Positions 18,730 through 27,874 of a stretch of DNA of 64,000 bases are shown in pieces; positions within the stretch are counted from its first letter, which is position 1; each line of letters opens with the position of its first letter. The notes under the pieces are model-generated. The model was not told the DNA's origin. It saw nothing but the letters and a program-made list of their open reading frames with translations, and did not search any database. The position numbers and the translations under genes were made by a program. The stretch comes from Natronomonas marina (GTDB lineage Archaea > Halobacteriota > Halobacteria > Halobacteriales > Haloarculaceae): contig NZ_CP101154.1 in assembly GCF_024298905.1 (NCBI RefSeq), forward strand, positions 1,364,001-1,428,000, read 5' to 3'.

Positions 18730-19014
18730 ATGGACGACTCCGACGCCGACGAGGTCCGCGTGTGGCTCGTCGAGCGGACGTACGGCGACGACGAACTCAA
18801 CCTCGTCATCATCACGTACGCGACGCTCGACGGCGAACGGTACTTCCGGAAGGAGCGGGCCCTGACGAGTTTCACCGGCCCGGCCCGCGAGACGACGGCG
18901 GCCCTCGACGTTGACCCCGGTGACCTCGGCCGGACGCCCGAGAGCGACCGGGAGTACTACGCCGACGCCGCCCGGCGGACGGCCGAGCGGCACGCGCCCG
19001 ACGACGCCATCTGA
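18730..19014 (+). CDS. Small haloarchaeal hypothetical protein
   Basis: 94 residues starting MDDSDADEVRVWLVERTYGDDE, strongly acidic. A central beta-strand region (NLVIITYATLDGERYFRKERALTSF) and a helical tail (EYYADAARRTAERHAPDDAI) can be seen. I do not recognise a named family. It diverges from hisD with about 78 bases between, and the DtxR-family gene follows 76 bases downstream. The ATG at 18730 is the only good start in frame near the promoter region. Confidence 0.7.
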   Translation: MDDSDADEVRVWLVERTYGDDELNLVIITYATLDGERYFRKERALTSFTGPARETTAALDVDPGDLGRTPESDREYYADAARRTAERHAPDDAI

Positions 19015-19090
19015 ACGGGTCTCGGGACACGACATCCGGGGGGACCTCCGACGGAAAACCATATGCCCGGGGGACGCCTTGCTTCGAACG

Positions 19091-19762
19091 ATGCTGAGCG
19101 CCGTCATGGAGGATTACATCAAGGCGATATACTCCATTCAGGACGAGGGCGACGAGCGAGTGGCCACCTCGGAACTGGCCGACTACCTGGACGTGACCTC
19201 CCCGACGGTTTCGAGCATGCTGAACAAACTCGAGGAGCGCGGCCTCATCGACCGCGAGGAGTACCGCGGCGTCACCCTCACCGAGGAGGGCGAGGTCGTC
19301 GCCCTCGAGATTCTGCGGCACCACCGACTCTTGGAGGCGTTTCTGACGGAACATCTCGACTACGACTGGGCCGACGTCCACGAGGAGGCCGACCGCCTCG
19401 AACACCACGTCTCCGAGGAACTCACCGAGCGCATCGCGGAGACGCTGGACAACCCCGGCGTCGACCCGCACGGCGACCCGATCCCGGACGCCGACCTGGA
19501 GTTGCCGGACTCGGGGTCGACGGCGCGGCTCTCGATGGCCGAGGAGGGCGACCGCGTGGTCGTCCAGCGCATCCGCCACCAGGGCGACGAGGAGCTACGC
19601 TACCTCTCGAAGGCGGGCATCGAACCCGGCGTCGAACTGGAGGTGCTGGAGATAGCGCCGTTCGGTCTGGTGACCGTCGAGACGCCGGCCGGCGAACAGG
19701 GCCTGCCCGAGGAGATAGCCGGTATCATCGAGACGGCGCCAGCGACCGAAGCCGAGGCCTGA
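19091..19762 (+). CDS. Metal-dependent transcriptional regulator, DtxR/MntR family
   Basis: 223 residues. The N-terminal winged helix (MEDYIKAIYSIQDE, then VTSPTVSSMLNKLEERGLI) is followed by the metal-binding dimerisation domain with ILRHHRLLEAFLTEHL and EADRLEHHVSEELTERI, and a C-terminal FeoA/SH3-like domain (about 150-215). These are the features of DtxR, IdeR and MntR regulators, which repress iron or manganese uptake genes when metal is bound. The first residues before MEDYIK are short, supporting the ATG at 19091. The 3' end overlaps the convergent HTH gene by 38 bases. Confidence 0.92.
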   Translation: MLSAVMEDYIKAIYSIQDEGDERVATSELADYLDVTSPTVSSMLNKLEERGLIDREEYRGVTLTEEGEVVALEILRHHRLLEAFLTEHLDYDWADVHEEADRLEHHVSEELTERIAETLDNPGVDPHGDPIPDADLELPDSGSTARLSMAEEGDRVVVQRIRHQGDEELRYLSKAGIEPGVELEVLEIAPFGLVTVETPAGEQGLPEEIAGIIETAPATEAEA

Positions 19763-20357
19763 GCAGCCACCAGACGGCCAGTACCGCCACCACCGCACAG
19801 CCCCCGAGGAAGAACGCGACCACGGGGTCGACTGCGGCCGCGGCGTCGGCGGCGCTCTGGGCGGGCGCGTCGGCCGTCCGCATTCCGACGTCGTCGGTCG
19901 TCTCCGGCCCGGACGAGGGTGCCAGCCAGTCGGTCACGACCGAGAAGACGGCCGTCGCCAGTCCGACGACGAGGGCGAGTCCGAAGAGACTCTTCAGCCG
20001 TTCGCGCAGCCGCGACCCGTCGCCCTCCTCGCCGGCGAAGAGCACGACGGCCTCGCTCGCGGGCGCGTAGACGGTCACCTCGTTGCCCTTCTCCGAGTAG
20101 CCGGTGCCGGCCGGTTCGATGAGGCCCGCGCTCTCGAGGTTGTCGAGGTGGTAGTGGACGTTCTGCAGGGAGGTGCCGACCTCCTCGCGTATCTCGGCGG
20201 GCGTCCGGGGCTCCTCGTAGGTGGCGCCGAGGACGTGGCGGGCGGTGTCGGAGCCGAGCGCGTCGAATGCGGCGTCGGCGTCCTCCCCGTCGATGTCGAG
20301 GACGCGCGGTTCGTCGGGCGACGGCGACACGTCCAGACGGCTCGGTAACAGACTCAT
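19725..20357 (-). CDS. Membrane-anchored winged-helix (ArsR-like) regulator
   Basis: 210 residues. Residues about 25-110 form an ArsR-type winged helix (ALGSDTARHVLGATYEEPRTPAEI, then TSLQNVHYHLDNLESAGLI). Two hydrophobic segments follow near 125-145 and 182-200, so the DNA-binding domain is likely tethered to the membrane. This layout is frequent in haloarchaea; targets are unknown. The 3' end lies antisense over the last 38 bases of the DtxR-type gene, so the two transcripts can interfere. Confidence 0.82.
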   Translation of the reverse strand: MSLLPSRLDVSPSPDEPRVLDIDGEDADAAFDALGSDTARHVLGATYEEPRTPAEIREEVGTSLQNVHYHLDNLESAGLIEPAGTGYSEKGNEVTVYAPASEAVVLFAGEEGDGSRLRERLKSLFGLALVVGLATAVFSVVTDWLAPSSGPETTDDVGMRTADAPAQSAADAAAAVDPVVAFFLGGCAVVAVLAVWWLLRPRLRSLAPSR

Positions 20358-20413
20358 TACCCGTCGGTAGCGGGCCCCACACGATAGCCGTTGTGTAATG
20401 TGAAACGCCGGTT

Positions 20414-20626
20414 TTACTCTTCGAGCGGGCGGACGCCGGTGACGGCCAGCACCGACTGCCCGGTGAGGAAGACGACGAGCACGCCGGCGGTCAGCATCGT
20501 CGGCGCCGAGAGGAGCCGCGCCGTATCCGCCGACACGACCAGCCGCGACAGCCCCATGAGCACGAAGCTGAAGAGTACCAGCCCCAGCGCGAGCACGGCG
20601 AGTTTGCCGAAGGTGTTTCGTCGCAT
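20414..20626 (-). CDS. Small two-pass membrane protein
   Basis: 70 residues starting MRRNTFGKLAVLALGLVLFSFVLMG, with two hydrophobic segments (about 8-28 and 42-63) and a short charged tail GVRPLEE. No family is recognised. It lies upstream of the membrane-anchored regulator gene in the same direction, with a gap of 56 bases, so they may be co-transcribed. Confidence 0.55.
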   Translation of the reverse strand: MRRNTFGKLAVLALGLVLFSFVLMGLSRLVVSADTARLLSAPTMLTAGVLVVFLTGQSVLAVTGVRPLEE

Positions 20627-20681
20627 CAGCCGTCGCTGGTCGCTCCGTCCCCCGCGAATAAAAGCGTGTTTCCGGGACCGA

Positions 20682-20936
20682 CTAGATGTAGTCCTGGTCC
20701 TCGAGGCCGTTCATGATGTCGTCGACGAGGTCGTCGACGTCCTCGTAGGGGAACTCCTGCTCCCCGCCGGCCTTGGTGTTGAGCTCCATCGCGGTCATCG
20801 AGAAGTCACCCGACTCGAACGTCGTGCCGGGACCCTGCGGCAGCGCCGGGACCAGGTCCATCGGGCTGTTGACGGGGTAGTCGGCGCCTTCGAACGCTTC
20901 GGTGAACTGCTCGCGGAGGTCTTCTTTGTCGACCAT
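20682..20936 (-). CDS. MTH865-like family protein
   Basis: 84 residues starting MVDKEDLREQFTEAFEGADYPVNSPMDL. The pattern of GADYPV..PMDLVPALPxGPxTxFESGD..MTAMEL and a helical acidic tail matches the MTH865-like family, small four-helix proteins of unknown function found in archaea. An in-frame region upstream has no archaeal-like start signal. The start at 20936 directly precedes the conserved helix. Confidence 0.8.
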   Translation of the reverse strand: MVDKEDLREQFTEAFEGADYPVNSPMDLVPALPQGPGTTFESGDFSMTAMELNTKAGGEQEFPYEDVDDLVDDIMNGLEDQDYI

Positions 20937-21160
20937 TGCATGCAAAGGTGAAACACACACCCAATTGAATGTTGTGCTACGCATCGCCGGCCACGTCGTT
21001 CCGCGATTCCATCCCCCGTTCTGCCGCGGTATCGCCGTCGGACCGACGCGCGAGGACGGTCGGCGTCCTCCCCGGGACGGCAGCGAGACGGCACCGGGCT
21101 ACTGCCGGGCGGGAATCGGCGCCCACCTTGATGTGACTGCGCGACGAATCTCTACGCCAG

Positions 21161-22015
21161 ATGTTCGACGATATCCTCGTCCCGACCGACGACAGCGAGT
21201 CCGCACGGGCGGCCGTCGACTACGCCGAGAACCTGGCCTCCCGATTCGACGCGAGGGTACACGCGCTGTGTGTCGTCGATTCCAGGTCCCTGGAGAACGC
21301 CCCACGGTACGACCAACTCAAAGCGGACCGCACGGAACTGGTCGAGCGAACCTGCGAGGAACTCGCCGAGGGTATCGCGGCCGAATCGGCTGTCAGGACC
21401 GACGTTCCCCACGAGGCGATCCTGCAGTACGCGACCGAACACGGAATCGATCTGGTCGTGATGGGCACCCACGGGCGGACCGGCGTCGAACGGTATCTCC
21501 TCGGCAGCGTCACCGAGAAGGTCGTCCGACTGTCGGACGTGCCGGTCCTGACGGTGAAGGCGACGGACGACGGCGGGGTCACGTACCCCTACGACGACGT
21601 CCTGGTGCCGACCGACGGCAGCGCGGGCGCGGAGGCGGCCGTCGCCCCGGCCGTCGCCGTCGCCAGCGCGTACGGCGCCCGCGTGCACGCACTCTCGGTC
21701 ATCGACACGATGTCGATGGGCGTGGACGTTCGTTCCAGCGCCATCCTCGACGCGCTCGAGGAGTCGGCACGGGCGGCGGTGGAACTCGTCGACGAGCGCG
21801 CGACCGAGGCGTCCGTTCCCGGCGTCGAAACCGCGATAGAGCACGGAAGCCCCTATCGAGCGATCCGCTCCTACGTCGAGGACCACGGCGTGGACCTGGT
21901 CGTGATGGGCACCCACGGCCGGAGCGGTATCGAGCGGTACCTCCTCGGCAGCGTCGCTGAGAAGACGGTTCGGACGTCGCCGGTCCCCGTGATGACGGTT
22001 CGGCAATCGGAGTGA
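21161..22015 (+). CDS. Tandem-UspA universal stress protein
   Basis: 284 residues made of two UspA domains (about 1-140 and 145-284). Both keep the ATP-binding loop: GTHGRTGVERYLLGS and GTHGRSGIERYLLGS. Each begins with DDxLVPTDxS. Tandem UspA proteins act as internal dimers. A TATA box was not clear. It is convergent with another tandem UspA gene at 22049. Confidence 0.92.
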   Translation: MFDDILVPTDDSESARAAVDYAENLASRFDARVHALCVVDSRSLENAPRYDQLKADRTELVERTCEELAEGIAAESAVRTDVPHEAILQYATEHGIDLVVMGTHGRTGVERYLLGSVTEKVVRLSDVPVLTVKATDDGGVTYPYDDVLVPTDGSAGAEAAVAPAVAVASAYGARVHALSVIDTMSMGVDVRSSAILDALEESARAAVELVDERATEASVPGVETAIEHGSPYRAIRSYVEDHGVDLVVMGTHGRSGIERYLLGSVAEKTVRTSPVPVMTVRQSE

Positions 22016-22048
22016 GTCGACAGCCAGGGGCGCGGCCGTCGGAACCTT

Positions 22049-22909
22049 TCAACGAACCCACATCACCGGCACCGGCGACGTTCGGACGATCTTCGCGCTC
22101 ACGCCGCCCATCACGTAGCGGCTGAAATCGGTCTCTCCCTGCGTCCCGAGGACGGCGAGGTCGATGGCGTTGGCCTCGCTGTAGCGCCGTATCTCCTTCG
22201 AGGGCACGCCGAACTCGACGGCGCTCTCGACGGCGTCGAGCGATTCGGCCCGCGCCGCTTCGACCGCTCCGGCCACGATCTCGTCGGCCCGTTCCGTGAG
22301 TGCCGCTTCGTCCAGGACGGCGCGGGCGTCGGGTCCGAGTCGCCCCGTCTCGACGACGTGCAGCAGGTGCAGCGTCGCCCCGGTCGCCCTCGTCACCGCG
22401 ATGGCTTCCGACAGCGCGCGCTCGGCGCCCGCGCTGCCGTCGGTCGGCACGAGGACGTTCGCCGGCGGGTACCGCAGCGGGCGCTCCCGGTCGGGGTTGA
22501 CCGCGACGACCGGCACGTCGGCGGTGTTGATGACGCGCTCGGTGACGCTGCCGAGCAGGAACCGCTTCAGGCCGTGTCGGCCGTGGGTCGGCATCACGAC
22601 CAACTCGACGCCGGAGGCGTCGCCGTACTCGACGATAGCGGCCGACGGGTCGCCCTCCCGCACCGCAGAGACGACGGAGACGCCGCCCTCTCTCGCACGA
22701 CTGGCGGCATCGTCGACGATCTCCTGGGCTGCCAGTCTCGGCGCGTCCATCGCCTCCTCACCGGCCCGTCCGACGTCCTCCCGACTCGCGTCCGCGACGC
22801 TGAGGACGTGGAGCGTCGCCCCGTGTTCCGACGCCACGTCGACGGCGTACTCGAGGACTGACCCCGCCGGCTCACTCCCGTCGGTGGGAAAGAGGATGCT
22901 GTCGTACAT
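22049..22909 (-). CDS. Tandem-UspA universal stress protein, partly degenerate nucleotide sites
   Basis: 286 residues starting MYDSILFPTDGSEPAG. Two UspA domains are present. The first loop is PTHGRHGLKRFLLGS (first Gly replaced by Pro). The second is GTQGETDFSRYVMGG, which lacks the second GS. So ATP binding may be lost in the second half. The ATG at 22909 fits the first strand better than one nine bases upstream. An amphi-Trp-domain gene lies just upstream on the same strand, 24 bases away. Confidence 0.9.
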   Translation of the reverse strand: MYDSILFPTDGSEPAGSVLEYAVDVASEHGATLHVLSVADASREDVGRAGEEAMDAPRLAAQEIVDDAASRAREGGVSVVSAVREGDPSAAIVEYGDASGVELVVMPTHGRHGLKRFLLGSVTERVINTADVPVVAVNPDRERPLRYPPANVLVPTDGSAGAERALSEAIAVTRATGATLHLLHVVETGRLGPDARAVLDEAALTERADEIVAGAVEAARAESLDAVESAVEFGVPSKEIRRYSEANAIDLAVLGTQGETDFSRYVMGGVSAKIVRTSPVPVMWVR

Positions 22910-22933
22910 GCGGAGCACGGGCGAACGGGGCCG

Positions 22934-23221
22934 TTACGCTCCCTCGGGACCGACGTCCAGTCGTCCCTCCTCCGGGGTCTCGGCCTCGCGCCGCCACACC
23001 AACTCGAGTTCGATGCTCTGTTTGGCCTCGGTGTCCCCCTCCGACCAGTCGGACTCGCCCTCCAGTTTCAACGTCACCGGGTCGGTCGGGGTCAGCCGCA
23101 CCTCCCGACCCGCGAGGTCGAGCGTCACCTCCCCGTCGCCGTCCAGCTGGTCGGCCAGTCCGCGCAGGTACGTGGCGACTTCGGCCCGGGTCTTCTCGGC
23201 TTCGGTTTCGAGTTCGCTCAT
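22934..23221 (-). CDS. Amphi-Trp domain-containing protein
   Basis: 95 residues starting MSELETEAEKTRAEVATYLRGLADQLDGDG. The helix at the start followed by beta strands with a patterned DWSEGDTEAKQSIELELVWRR fits the amphi-Trp domain, a small domain with alternating acidic and aromatic residues found in haloarchaea and some bacteria. Function is unknown. It is followed by the tandem UspA gene and may be co-transcribed with it. Confidence 0.75.
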   Translation of the reverse strand: MSELETEAEKTRAEVATYLRGLADQLDGDGEVTLDLAGREVRLTPTDPVTLKLEGESDWSEGDTEAKQSIELELVWRREAETPEEGRLDVGPEGA

Positions 23222-23642
23222 ACCGGGTGAGACGCACCGACCTCCCTAAAACGAGGAGGGCAGTTCCCGGAGTCGGGGAATCGGGGAGCAGTCGTCCTTC
23301 CCGGTCGATTCGCTCGCCCCGTCGCGGGGTCGAGTCACCGGCCGTCCGTCGACGGGGTAGTGGAGACGTATCTGCGATGAGTCGGAATGGGCGCCCGGAA
23401 CACTAACGTCCGACCTCACTCCAGGCGGCGTGCCGTGGTCGGTCGGCTAACCCTCGTGCCGGGCGGGGGCCGTCGTGCGGCCCCGAGTGCCGAGACGGCG
23501 CGAGCCGTCGAACCGATGTCTGACGCACCCGGGTTCTCCGCGCGGTCATCGCTGCCCTGACGGGCGACTCGGGCGGGGACTGAAGGTGCGTGGGCGGTGG
23601 TAGGGCGGCGACGGCTAATCCTCTTTCGGCTCGCCCCGGGGG
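23222..23642. other. 421-base intergenic region with no supported gene
   Basis: High-GC sequence between the amphi-Trp gene and the reductase gene. I looked on both strands for RNase P RNA, SRP RNA and tRNA signatures and found none. It contains GC-rich hairpin potential, such as GGGCCGTCGTGCGGCCCC near 23466, but no repeat and no coding signal. It may hold promoters or untranslated sequence. Confidence 0.5.
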
Positions 23643-25004
23643 TCAGCGGGCGAGGTCCGCGTACTCGGATTCCCGGACCTGCGCGTAGCCGCCGTTCCGG
23701 TAGCCGAACTTCCGCCAGAGGTACTCGCCGAACAACTTCGCGCCGGTGAGTCCGGCGTAGACGGTCTGGTACGGTTCGAATCCGTCCCGGCCCTTGACGC
23801 GGTTGACCAGCCCGAAGACGGTGTCCCAGTCGTCCGGTTCGTAGCCGCGGACGACGTCGGCGAAGACGCAGTTCCGTCGGATCTCGTCGCCGACGGCGGC
23901 CTGCCACTCGGCGTTGTACGCGGAGAGGCGGTCGCGGGCCGCCAACCGGCCGGCGATCTGGCCCGTCCGGATCGCGACGTGGTCGCCGCCCTCGTGGAAC
24001 GCCGACGTCGCGCCCATCGCGCCGCCGACGACGGCGACGTTTGCGGCCGTCGGCGACTCGATGGGGCGCGTCGAGGAGATGGGGTACGTCTCGGTGCCGC
24101 CGGACTTGCCGCGGTCCTCGAGCAGGGGGAAGTCCGCGAGGTCGTAGCCGTCGTAGACCTCCTCGAGGAGCCGCCGGATGTAGGTCGACCCCTGGGGGAC
24201 CCGCTCGTCCTCCGGGCGGAGCAGGCCGTAGGCATCGCGGTTCTCGACCGCCTCCAGATCCATCCCGATGGGCATCGTCAGCCCGATCCGGGCGACGGGG
24301 TCGTCGTTCGGGAACACCCACGGGTAGGCGGTGTGGCCGGGCATGTACCCCCACCAGAACTTGATGCGGTCGCCCTCGAACAGTTCCTCTGGCATCCGGC
24401 GGTACTCCTGGTAGGCGATGTGGTTGGCCCGGCGGGAGGCGAGGCGGTCCATCGCCTCCTCGGGCAGCCAGTTCTCGAGGACGGTTCCGGTGACGGTGCG
24501 CTGGGGACCGTCGGCCAGCACCAGGTGGTCGGTCTCGATTTCGGTGCCGTCACGGAGGGTGAGGACGTGCGTCGGCGCGCCCGTCAGGTCCGTCTCGACG
24601 TCGGCGACGGCGGTGCCGACGCGATACTCGGCACCCGCTCGCTCGGCGCGTTCCCGGAGCCAGTCGTCGAAGCGGGCCCGGTGGACGGTGAACCCGAAGT
24701 TCGGGTACGACGACTCCATGTTCGTGTTCGTCAACTCCAGGGTCGCGTTTGGACTGACGAACTCGGCGGCGTCCAGTTCCTGATGTTTGACCCGCTCGGG
24801 GATGGGTTCGTCGAGGTTCATCAGGTCGACCCAGTAGTCGAGGATTCCGGCGGCATCCGTCGAGTCCGGGCCGAGTTCCTCCCGGTCGGCCCGCGGGACG
24901 CCCTTCTCGACGACGACGGCGTCGGCACCCTCGCTGGCGGCCGCGTGACCGGCCGAGGCGCCGGCCGGCCCGCCACCGACGATGGCGACGTCTACCTGTT
25001 GCAT
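23643..25004 (-). CDS. Geranylgeranyl reductase family flavoprotein
   Basis: 453 residues. The FAD-binding dinucleotide fold VDVAIVGGGPAGASAGHAAA is at the N-terminus. The middle has YPWVFPNDDPVARIGL, the YxWxFP-type motif of geranylgeranyl reductases, and a late NVAVVGGAMGATSAFHEGGDHVAIRTG gives the second flavin contact. Such enzymes reduce isoprenoid double bonds in archaeal lipids or quinone tails. This is longer than the classic digeranylgeranylglycerophospholipid reductase, so the substrate is open. No membrane segments were seen. Confidence 0.82.
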   Translation of the reverse strand: MQQVDVAIVGGGPAGASAGHAAASEGADAVVVEKGVPRADREELGPDSTDAAGILDYWVDLMNLDEPIPERVKHQELDAAEFVSPNATLELTNTNMESSYPNFGFTVHRARFDDWLRERAERAGAEYRVGTAVADVETDLTGAPTHVLTLRDGTEIETDHLVLADGPQRTVTGTVLENWLPEEAMDRLASRRANHIAYQEYRRMPEELFEGDRIKFWWGYMPGHTAYPWVFPNDDPVARIGLTMPIGMDLEAVENRDAYGLLRPEDERVPQGSTYIRRLLEEVYDGYDLADFPLLEDRGKSGGTETYPISSTRPIESPTAANVAVVGGAMGATSAFHEGGDHVAIRTGQIAGRLAARDRLSAYNAEWQAAVGDEIRRNCVFADVVRGYEPDDWDTVFGLVNRVKGRDGFEPYQTVYAGLTGAKLFGEYLWRKFGYRNGGYAQVRESEYADLAR

Positions 25005-25091
25005 ACAGGCGTTCGGGACCCCGCGGGGCTTAAATCGGTTGACCCGTTCCGGTCGCCGCGTCCGACGGCAGTCGCCGTCGCCCGCGCCGCG

Positions 25092-25628
25092 TCAGTACTC
25101 CGGGGGTTCCTCGCGGACGCCCTCGCGCTTGTTGACGACGCGGGCCCACACGAACAGCGCGTCCGACAGGCGGTTCAGGTAGGCGACGGCGGCGTCGTTG
25201 ACTGGTTCGTCGGAGGCCAGCGCGACCGCGCGGCGCTCGGCCCGCCGGCAGACCGACCGGGCGTGGTGGAGTTTCGACCCGACGTCGCTGCCGCCGGGCA
25301 GGATGAAGTTCTCCAGCGGGTCGAGTTCGTCGTCGAAGGCGTCCATCCACTCCTCGAGCCGTTCGACGTGTTCCGCCCGGACGTGGGGGCTGTCCTCGTC
25401 GTCTTTGTCGGGATTGGCGAAGTCCGCCTGGATGATGTGGAGGTGGTTCTGGACGGCGGCCAGTTTCTCGTCGACGTCGTCGTAGCCCGACGGCCGGACC
25501 CGCCCGACGAGGCTGTTGACCTCGTCGACGGTCCCGTAGGCCTCGATTCGCGGGCTGGTCTTCGAGACGCGCGACATGTCCCGCAGGTCGGTCCTCCCCT
25601 CGTCGCCGCGGCCGGTGTATATCTTCAT
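25092..25628 (-). CDS. Cob(I)yrinic acid a,c-diamide adenosyltransferase, PduO type
   Basis: 178 residues starting MKIYTGRGDEGRTDL. The family features are the ATP-binding N-terminus (TGRGDEG), IEAYGTVDEVNSLVG, and near the end ARSVCRRAERRAVAL and LNRLSDALFVWAR. The enzyme moves the adenosyl group of ATP to cob(I)alamin, giving adenosylcobalamin. Acidic insertions are as expected for halophiles. It is divergent from the permease gene at 25742. No other cobalamin gene is nearby. Confidence 0.93.
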   Translation of the reverse strand: MKIYTGRGDEGRTDLRDMSRVSKTSPRIEAYGTVDEVNSLVGRVRPSGYDDVDEKLAAVQNHLHIIQADFANPDKDDEDSPHVRAEHVERLEEWMDAFDDELDPLENFILPGGSDVGSKLHHARSVCRRAERRAVALASDEPVNDAAVAYLNRLSDALFVWARVVNKREGVREEPPEY

Positions 25629-25741
25629 GTGCCGGCGTTCGCACCGCGGGGGCTTATACGGTGGGCAACCGGCGGCCGGCCGGACAGTCAGTTTACACGA
25701 GGGGGGTGGAACTAATTGGGAACCCTCCCTCAACCGATAGC

Positions 25742-27190
25742 GTGAGCAGCCAGACCCGTTCTCCGAACGCCGAACTCGGACTGCTGGACGCGACGATGAT
25801 CGGCATGGGCGCGATGATAGGGGCCGGCATCTTCGTGCTGACGGGGCTGGCGGCCCAGATCGCCGGCCCGGCGGCCATCGTCGTCTTCGCGTTGAACGGC
25901 GTCGTCACCGCCTTCACGGGGCTGTCGTACGCCGAACTCGCCGCCTCGATTCCCAAGAGCGGGGGCGGCTACGCCTTCGTCCGCGAGATATTCGACGACC
26001 TCTCGTCGTTCATCATGGGGTGGATGCTCTGGTTCGCCTACATGATAGCCGGCGCGCTGTACGCGCTGGGCTTCGCGCCGAACTTCCTGGAGTTGCTCCA
26101 CGTCTACGGGGTCGTCGCCCCGCCGGACCAGGTGGGCGCGCTCGCCGTGCCGGTCGTCGACGCCGCCGTGCCGGTCGCGTTCCTCCTCGCGTTCGTCGCC
26201 GTGCTCGCGCTGGTGGCGCTCAACGCGGTGTCGACGGCCGCGAGCGGCAGCGCCGAGACGGTGTTCACCATCGTCAAGGTGTCCATCCTGGTCGTGTTCG
26301 TCGCTTTCGGGCTGACGTCGCCGATGTTCTCCGGTGCGGAGTTCCAGCCGCTGTTCTCCGAGGCCGGCGGCGCCGCGGCGGTGCTCCCGGCGATGGGACT
26401 CACGTTCATCGCCTTCGAGGGGTACGACCTCATCACGACGGTCACCGAGGAGGTCCAGAACCCCCGCGAGAACATCCCGAAGGCCATCTTCATCAGCCTC
26501 GCCGCGACGGTGGTCGTCTACCTGGCGGTGGTCACCGTCGCCATCGGCACCCTCGGCGCCGAGGGCCTGGCCGACGCCGGCGAGGCGGGCATCGCCGCCG
26601 CGGCAACCTCCTTCATGCCGACCGGGCTCCCCGTCATCCGGAACGGCGGCGCACTCATCGTCTTCGGCGCCGTCTTCTCGACGCTGACCGCGCTCAACGC
26701 CGTGGTCATCGCCTCCTCGCGCGTCGCGTTCTCGATGGGCCGCGAGGAGCAGTTGCTGCCCTCCTTTGGACAGCTACACCACCGCTACGGGACGCCGTTC
26801 GTCGCGATTCTCGCCAGCGCCGTCGTCATGCTCGGCTCCGTGGCGCTACCGACCCAGAGCGCCGGCAACATGTCGAGTCTGTTCTTCCTCCTGTCGTTCG
26901 TCATCGTCAACGTGGCCGTCATCCGCCTCCGCCGGGAGCGGCCGGACATGAATCGCCCCTACGAGATGCCGCTGTACCCCGTCCCGCCGCTGGTCGGCAT
27001 CGGGCTGAACCTCGTCCTGACGGTGGTACTCGTCGAGTACCTGATTCGGACGGACCCGCTGGCGCTGGGACTCAGCGTCGGCTGGATACTGCTCGGCGGC
27101 GTCGCCTACCTCCTGCTGGACCGCGCGGGCAACCGCCCCGAGCCGGGGCCGTCGACCGGTAGCGAAATGACGCCAGGGGGTGAAGACTGA
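25742..27190 (+). CDS. APC-superfamily amino acid/cation permease
   Basis: About 482 residues from a GTG start, with 12 hydrophobic segments. The first (MIGMGAMIGAGIFVLTGLAA) carries the GAGIF-type glycine-rich substrate motif. TVTEEVQNPRENIPKAI and SRVAFSMGREEQLLP are typical APC loops. The family carries amino acids, and some members take up potassium. I prefer the start at 25742 because the first membrane segment follows shortly; in-frame starts at 25661 and 25706 exist. The RCK-type gene follows after three bases, so they form an operon. Confidence 0.87.
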   Translation: MSSQTRSPNAELGLLDATMIGMGAMIGAGIFVLTGLAAQIAGPAAIVVFALNGVVTAFTGLSYAELAASIPKSGGGYAFVREIFDDLSSFIMGWMLWFAYMIAGALYALGFAPNFLELLHVYGVVAPPDQVGALAVPVVDAAVPVAFLLAFVAVLALVALNAVSTAASGSAETVFTIVKVSILVVFVAFGLTSPMFSGAEFQPLFSEAGGAAAVLPAMGLTFIAFEGYDLITTVTEEVQNPRENIPKAIFISLAATVVVYLAVVTVAIGTLGAEGLADAGEAGIAAAATSFMPTGLPVIRNGGALIVFGAVFSTLTALNAVVIASSRVAFSMGREEQLLPSFGQLHHRYGTPFVAILASAVVMLGSVALPTQSAGNMSSLFFLLSFVIVNVAVIRLRRERPDMNRPYEMPLYPVPPLVGIGLNLVLTVVLVEYLIRTDPLALGLSVGWILLGGVAYLLLDRAGNRPEPGPSTGSEMTPGGED

Positions 27191-27193
27191 CCC

Positions 27194-27847
27194 ATGCCCA
27201 GTGATCTCGACGTAATCATCGCTGGCGGCGGGCGAGTCGGCTTCCAGACGGCGACGATACTGGCGGACCGGGGCCACGACGTGACCATCGTCGAGCGCGA
27301 CGAGCGGGTCGTCGACGGGATAGCCGACGAGTGGGTCGCGACGGTCATCGAGGGCGACGCGACCGACCCCGGCATCGTCGAACAGGCGGGCATCGAGCGG
27401 GCCGACGTGGTCGCGGCGCTCACCGGCGAGAGCGGCCTGAACCTCGCGGTGTGTCTGGCGGCCGCGGAACTGAACCCCGAGATACGGACGGTCGCCCGAA
27501 TCGACAGCGCGTCGGACGAGGCGTACACGCGGTTCGTCGATGCGGTCCTGTTCCCCGAGCGCGCCGGCGCGCGCCTGGCCGCAAACCAGATAATCGGCAG
27601 CGACGTCCAGACCCTGGCGGACACGACGGGCGACCTCGACATCATGCTCGTCCGGGTCGCCGAGGGCGCGCCGGCCGCCGGGAAGCAACTCACCGAGGTG
27701 CGGTTCCCCGCCGGAACGCTCGTCATCTCCGACGAGGAGGGCAACAGCATCTCCCGGCCGGACACCGAACTCGCGGCCGGAAGCCGGTATCTCGTCGCCG
27801 TCGAACCCGACGTCGTCGACGAGGTGATGAACCTGTTGCAGGGATAG
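27194..27847 (+). CDS. RCK (TrkA_N + TrkA_C) nucleotide-binding regulatory protein
   Basis: 217 residues. The N-terminal Rossmann fold (VIIAGGGRVGFQTATILADRG, then VIEGDATDPGIVEQAGIERADVVAALTG) is the NAD-binding TrkA_N domain. The C-terminal 75 residues (DIMLVRVAEGAPAAGKQLTEVRFP...AAGSRYLVAVEP) form a TrkA_C/RCK_C domain. RCK proteins gate ion transporters; RCK_C domains in other organisms bind c-di-AMP. It is co-transcribed with the permease, so it probably regulates it. Confidence 0.9.
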   Translation: MPSDLDVIIAGGGRVGFQTATILADRGHDVTIVERDERVVDGIADEWVATVIEGDATDPGIVEQAGIERADVVAALTGESGLNLAVCLAAAELNPEIRTVARIDSASDEAYTRFVDAVLFPERAGARLAANQIIGSDVQTLADTTGDLDIMLVRVAEGAPAAGKQLTEVRFPAGTLVISDEEGNSISRPDTELAAGSRYLVAVEPDVVDEVMNLLQG

Positions 27848-27874
27848 GCGACCGTCCGACGTTCCGGTGGGGGT

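Noticed and set aside
23222-23642. Candidate structural RNA (RNase P, SRP)
   Set aside because: None of the conserved motifs of these RNAs is present on either strand.
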